A stretch of DNA of 64,000 nucleotides, taken from assembly GCF_024622045.1 (NCBI RefSeq), contig NZ_JANKBP010000003.1. One strand, given 5' to 3'. Every line of letters begins with the position of its first letter. The stretch's first letter is position 1. Below, piece after piece: positions 60,746 to 64,000 of this stretch. A program made the translations under genes and the position numbers. The stretch is from Rodentibacter caecimuris (lineage in GTDB: Bacteria; Pseudomonadota; Gammaproteobacteria; Enterobacterales; Pasteurellaceae). The notes beneath the pieces were generated by a model, which was not told where the DNA came from, made no database searches, and worked only from the letters and a program-made list of their open reading frames with translations.

Positions 60746-61645
60746 TTATGGATTAAATAAATTACTGAGTTTTTCCGAACTCACCTTGCTGTGATCGACT
60801 TTGCCCTTAATCCATAGAATAAGCCAAGCCGTAACAATAAAGCCGATAGTATAAGGGGCTAAACCGGTTTTTTCCACGCCAAATTGGATACAAATTGCAA
60901 GCGTAATGCCGAAAATCACGTAAACCAGATCTCGGAATCGATTGCCAGAAAAGGCACAGGCAAGCAGAATTGCAGAGAAACTATAAATGCCGTTTGCCAG
61001 TTGATTTGGTTCGATGTCAAACAGAAAACCTGCCAAGGTTGGGCTGATGATCGTTGCGCTCATTCCCCATATCGCCACATTAGGCGAGCTGATGGCGATA
61101 GCGATAAATAACAGAATACCGGTGATGAGGCTTCCGCCAAAATTGACTTCCGCCCAAGCATAAAAGGGTTGTTTGATGGATTCTAATGTTGCGGTGTGAT
61201 CCACCAGTTCCGGCGTGGTTTGCCATAAACCGAATAAGCCGATTTGTGAGATACCCCAGCAAAAAATCCAACAGGTGAATACGAAAGGAAAAGTGTAGGC
61301 TACCCAATTTCTTTTGGTAAATTCTCGCATAACCAAGGTTGCGACAACGGCACTGATCACCCCTAACAGAAAAACTGGGAGTGAAACACCTTTTAACCCA
61401 AAAGTGAACATAGTACACATAAAGGCAAGGCTGGCATTGAAACCATATAAACCTTGTTTGATTTCTTCTTTAGGATAATTGAGTTTAATCGCGGTTAATG
61501 TGCCGATGATTGCACCGAGTAAACAACCGATGCCGAGAGCCCAATGGCTGAAAAACATGGCAATGCAGATGATAAGACCTGATAAGCCGTTTTTTTGTAA
61601 AAAAATTTGTCCAATTCCAACAAGGACAATTTTTATAAATTGCAT
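60746..61645 (-). CDS. utp: Urea transporter (UT family)
   Basis: A 299-residue membrane channel of the UT family, comparable to the urea transporter encoded with urease in Actinobacillus pleuropneumoniae. The two repeated halves are visible: YGFNASLAFMCTMF with AYTFPFVFTCWIF, and YSFSAILLACAF with APYTIGFIVTAWLIL. About ten membrane spans are expected. GGGGAGGG precedes the ATG. As first gene of the operon it brings urea to the cytoplasmic enzyme. Confidence 0.92.
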   Translation of the reverse strand: MQFIKIVLVGIGQIFLQKNGLSGLIICIAMFFSHWALGIGCLLGAIIGTLTAIKLNYPKEEIKQGLYGFNASLAFMCTMFTFGLKGVSLPVFLLGVISAVVATLVMREFTKRNWVAYTFPFVFTCWIFCWGISQIGLFGLWQTTPELVDHTATLESIKQPFYAWAEVNFGGSLITGILLFIAIAISSPNVAIWGMSATIISPTLAGFLFDIEPNQLANGIYSFSAILLACAFSGNRFRDLVYVIFGITLAICIQFGVEKTGLAPYTIGFIVTAWLILWIKGKVDHSKVSSEKLSNLFNP

Positions 61646-61750
61646 AAAAAATACCCTCCCCGATAAAATAAAATCCTTGTATTTTAAAGGGATTGTTTAA
61701 GATTTAAAGTATTAATCTCTGTTCTTTTCAATAATTTGAATGTTAAATTG

Positions 61751-61790
61751 AATAACATTTAAAGTATTTGATTATATTTTAAATGTTATT
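61751..61790 (-). promoter_or_regulatory. Inverted repeat flanking a -10 in the urease operon promoter region
   Basis: AATAACATTTAAA (61751-61763) and TTTAAATGTTATT (61778-61790) are perfect 13-bp inverted arms. Between them lies TATAAT on the minus strand (61771-61776). A further AATGTT (61739-61744) and a direct copy of ATTTAAAGTATT (61702-61713 and 61757-61768) surround it. The layout suggests a repressor operator over the utp-ure promoter; the regulator is unknown. Confidence 0.5.
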
Positions 61791-61820
61791 TGATTGTTAC
61801 GTGCCTAAGATGATAGATAT

Positions 61821-61846
61821 AAAGGCGCATATTAAGATACGCCTTT
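61821..61846 (-). terminator. Hairpin downstream of aspC
   Basis: AAAGGCG (61821-61827) pairs with CGCCTTT (61840-61846), 17 bp beyond the aspC stop. The U-run is short, so this is a moderate terminator candidate. Confidence 0.5.
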
Positions 61847-61862
61847 TGTGATGGGAGAAGGA

Positions 61863-63053
61863 TTAAAGCACCTTCACAATACTTTCACATAAATAACGGA
61901 TATTATCTTCTGTAATACCTGCCACGTTAATGCGACCTGAACGCACCGCATAAATGGCAAATTCGTCTTTCAAACGATCGACTTGTTCTGCGGTTAAACC
62001 GCTGAAAGAGAACATGCCGTTTTGTTCAATAATAAAACTAAAATCTTGTTGGGCACCAAATTCTTTTAATAATTGCACGAATAAATGGCGCATTTTTTTG
62101 ATTCGTTTGCGCATTTCGGTGAGTTCATCATCCCAAGATTGGCGAAGTATCGGATTGCTTAGCACTTGTACTACCGTTGCCGCGCCATGAGAGGCCGGGT
62201 TAGAGTAGAGGGTGCGGATAATGGATTTTACTTGAGTCAAGGCGGTTGAAGCAATGTCTGAATTTTCAGCCACTAACGTAAATGCCCCGACACGTTCATT
62301 ATATAAACCGAAATTTTTTGAGAAAGAGCTGGCTACGAGCAATTCTTTGTGATTTGCAGCAAAGGTGCGTAAACCAAGGGCATCTTCATCTAAGCCGTTT
62401 GCTAAGCCTTGATAAGCAAAATCAAATAATGGTAACCAACCGTTTTTTGCAGAAAGATCGGCAAGTTGTTTCCATTGTTCCGGTGTCGGATCGATACCGG
62501 TCGGGTTATGGCAGCAACCGTGCAGAAGCACTACATCGCCTTCGTTTGCATTGCTTAAATCGGCGATTAAATTATCCCAATCTAGCGTTTTGTTTTCCGC
62601 ATCATAATAGCGATATTCACGAATTGTCATTCCTACCGCATTGAAAATCGCATTGTGGTTCGGCCAAGTAGGTGTGCTGATCCAAACATTTTGCGCTTTG
62701 GTTTGGCGTTTAATAAATTCCGCTGCAATACGTAACGCCCCGGTTCCGCCAAGACTTTGTACGGTTCTGGCACGTTGTTGTTTAATAATATTGCTGTCTG
62801 CACCAAATAAAAGTTCTTGGGTTAATCGGTTGTATTCCGCTATACCGTCAATGGTGAGGTAATTTTTGGTATCTTCTTTATCAAGTAAGCGTTTTTCGGC
62901 TTCTTTTACGGCACGCATAATTGGTGTTGCGCCTTGTGCATCTTTATATACCCCAATGCCAAGATTGATTTTATTTGCACGGGTTTCGGATTTGAATGCT
63001 TCACCTAAGCCAAGGATTGGATCGGCAGGGGCGGCTTTGATATTTTCAAACAT
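61863..63053 (-). CDS. aspC: Aspartate/aromatic amino-acid aminotransferase
   Basis: A 396-residue PLP enzyme that interconverts aspartate and oxaloacetate, equal in length to E. coli AspC. MFENIKAAPADPILGLGEAF starts the protein. HGCCHNPTGIDPTPEQW contains the conserved N-P-T-G, and VASSFSKNFGLYNERVGAF contains the PLP lysine K246. The longest frame starts at 63146; ATG 63053 with AAAGGAAAA is the correct start. TyrB-type specificity cannot be excluded. Confidence 0.95.
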   Translation of the reverse strand: MFENIKAAPADPILGLGEAFKSETRANKINLGIGVYKDAQGATPIMRAVKEAEKRLLDKEDTKNYLTIDGIAEYNRLTQELLFGADSNIIKQQRARTVQSLGGTGALRIAAEFIKRQTKAQNVWISTPTWPNHNAIFNAVGMTIREYRYYDAENKTLDWDNLIADLSNANEGDVVLLHGCCHNPTGIDPTPEQWKQLADLSAKNGWLPLFDFAYQGLANGLDEDALGLRTFAANHKELLVASSFSKNFGLYNERVGAFTLVAENSDIASTALTQVKSIIRTLYSNPASHGAATVVQVLSNPILRQSWDDELTEMRKRIKKMRHLFVQLLKEFGAQQDFSFIIEQNGMFSFSGLTAEQVDRLKDEFAIYAVRSGRINVAGITEDNIRYLCESIVKVL

Positions 63054-63140
63054 AGCGTTTTCCTTTTTTAATGGATTTAGGTCTGTTGCTTTATACTGCA
63101 AGCTTTTGTGTTTAGCAAGTAAAAACACAATAAAAATTAA

Positions 63141-63182
63141 CCGCACTTTTTTGTTTTGTTAATTGCATCAAAAAGTGCGGTC
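63141..63182 (-). terminator. Inverted USS pair downstream of purK
   Basis: ACCGCACTTTTTTG (63141-63154) and CAAAAAGTGCGGT (63170-63182) form a stem around a 15-nt loop, placed 10 bp beyond the purK stop. Confidence 0.7.
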
Positions 63183-63192
63183 AAAAATGAAT

Positions 63193-64000
63193 TTATTTTA
63201 ATTGTGCGACTGTCCAGTCCAAACCGGATTGGTAATCTTCCGGTAAAGTATGTCGAAGTTTTTCCAGTTGTTGAATAATAATGGATTTATTCGGGTGAGA
63301 AAGATTAATATGCCCGACTTTCCGCCCTGCACGCACTTCTTTGCCATACCAGTGGAGTTGGGCAAATTCTGTCTCCAGCCATTGTGGGTTATGATCTGTG
63401 CCAATTAAATTCACCATGACACTAGGCGCAAAGGTTTCTAAGTTTGGTGTGGGTAAATCCAGTAAAGCACGCAAATGTAATTCAAACTGGCTAATCGTGC
63501 AGCCAAGCTGTGTCCAATGACCGCTATTGTGTACGCGTGGGGCAAGTTCATTAATCAGAAGTTTATCGCCAACGACAAAACATTCCATCGCCATTACGCC
63601 CACATAATTGAGCTTGTCCATAATTTTACCTAACATCATTTCAGCTTGAGTTTGCTGGCGGGCGTGTTGAGGGAAGGTGGTGTCCATCACGCTATAACGT
63701 AAAATGCCATTTTGTTGAAGATTGTGTGTCACAGGGTAAAAGTGTTTTTCACCATTTTTGAAACGTGCGCCGACAAGGGACACCTCATAATCAAAAGGAA
63801 TAAATTTTTCCGCAATCACTTCACCGAATAAATCATCGGTAATTTCAGTGTTGTTTTCATTGGTGATAATCCATTGTCCGCGTCCGTCATAACCGCCGGT
63901 ACGGCGTTTTACCACAACTTTTTCACCTACGCTTTGGAACACACTTTGCCATTGGGCTTTATTTTCCAATAGACACCAAGGTGAAGTGGAAAGCCCAAGT
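63193..64000 (-). CDS. purK: N5-carboxyaminoimidazole ribonucleotide synthase PurK (partial, 5' end off window)
   Basis: C-terminal ~268 residues of PurK, the ATP-grasp enzyme that carboxylates AIR in purine synthesis. VVVKRRTGGYDGRGQW, YVGVMAMECFVVGDKLLINE and LAPRVHNSGHWTQ are diagnostic. The frame stays open to the window edge, so the TTG at 63969 is not a start. The upstream residues LGLSTSPWCLLENKAQW match the family. Confidence 0.95.
   Translation of the reverse strand, partial: LGLSTSPWCLLENKAQWQSVFQSVGEKVVVKRRTGGYDGRGQWIITNENNTEITDDLFGEVIAEKFIPFDYEVSLVGARFKNGEKHFYPVTHNLQQNGILRYSVMDTTFPQHARQQTQAEMMLGKIMDKLNYVGVMAMECFVVGDKLLINELAPRVHNSGHWTQLGCTISQFELHLRALLDLPTPNLETFAPSVMVNLIGTDHNPQWLETEFAQLHWYGKEVRAGRKVGHINLSHPNKSIIIQQLEKLRHTLPEDYQSGLDWTVAQLK

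Noticed and set aside
61646..61862. NikR operator upstream of the urease operon
   Set aside because: No GTATGA-type half-sites with the required spacing; only an AT-rich inverted repeat of other sequence is present.
63193..63969. TTG at 63969 as a start codon for the last gene
   Set aside because: The frame stays open to the window edge and upstream residues match PurK, so the gene is simply truncated by the window.

Overview
The window looks like a contiguous stretch of chromosome from a member of the Pasteurellaceae. The 9-mer AAGTGCGGT and its complement ACCGCACTT, the Haemophilus-type DNA uptake signal (USS), occur roughly fifty times by eye, within genes and as inverted pairs at terminators. 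Base composition is AT-rich, and gene blocks follow Haemophilus influenzae order (infC-rpmI-rplT; recB-recD; matP / lon-like / fabA; yccS-like beside rsxABCDGE-nth; yqcC-truC-yoaH-cspD). A complete urease operon with a urea transporter plus melibiose and maltose genes would fit a urease-positive, sugar-fermenting genus such as Rodentibacter or a relative, but the genus is a guess. I saw no phage, insertion sequence, CRISPR array, tRNA or rRNA.

Layout. 1-1.1 kb: two permeases of a polar amino-acid ABC importer, the first cut by the window edge. 1.28-1.44 kb: a probable Fur-repressed small RNA. 1.4-6.9 kb: sfsA, then a melibiose locus (melR-like regulator diverging from melB and a GH36 alpha-galactosidase). 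7-11.9 kb: yedF-yedE, ppk with a Pho box, and an orphan FkbM methyltransferase. 12-17.4 kb: infC (AUU start)-rpmI-rplT, uup, and an NSS-family transporter. 17.4-24.4 kb: nth and rsxEGDCBA on the minus strand; rsxC carries a 132-bp tandem repeat, and a 27-codon membrane ORF lies between rsxA and rsxB. 24.6-27.5 kb: a YccS-type membrane protein and a DUF2057 protein. 27.8-34.9 kb: malQ, glgP, an EEP-family phosphatase and a PTS EIICB, diverging from a GntR/UTRA regulator. 35-44.3 kb: ytfE, acyP, yqcC-truC-yoaH, cspD, matP, lon-like protease, fabA, ybaK, usg, a purine permease and ychN. 44.3-55.3 kb: ydbH-ynbE, recB-recD-grxB, dps, cdd. 55.4-61.6 kb: urea transporter and ureABCEFGD on the minus strand. 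61.9-64 kb: aspC and the 3' part of purK.

How the genes work together. The maltose block reads as one pathway: PTS uptake gives maltose-6'-phosphate, a MapP-like phosphatase releases maltose, and MalQ plus the phosphorylase turn it into glucose and glucose-1-phosphate. Its MalQ, GlgP and regulator resemble Firmicutes forms. The urease block couples urea import, nickel insertion and hydrolysis. The rsx block encodes the Rnf/Rsx electron-transport complex with endonuclease III in its usual downstream place. RecB and RecD are together, while recC is not in the window. Many start codons were moved from the longest open frame to an internal start supported by a ribosome-binding site and family length (yedF, NSS, nth, rsxE, rsxA, PTS, ytfE, aspC), and infC was extended upstream to AUU.
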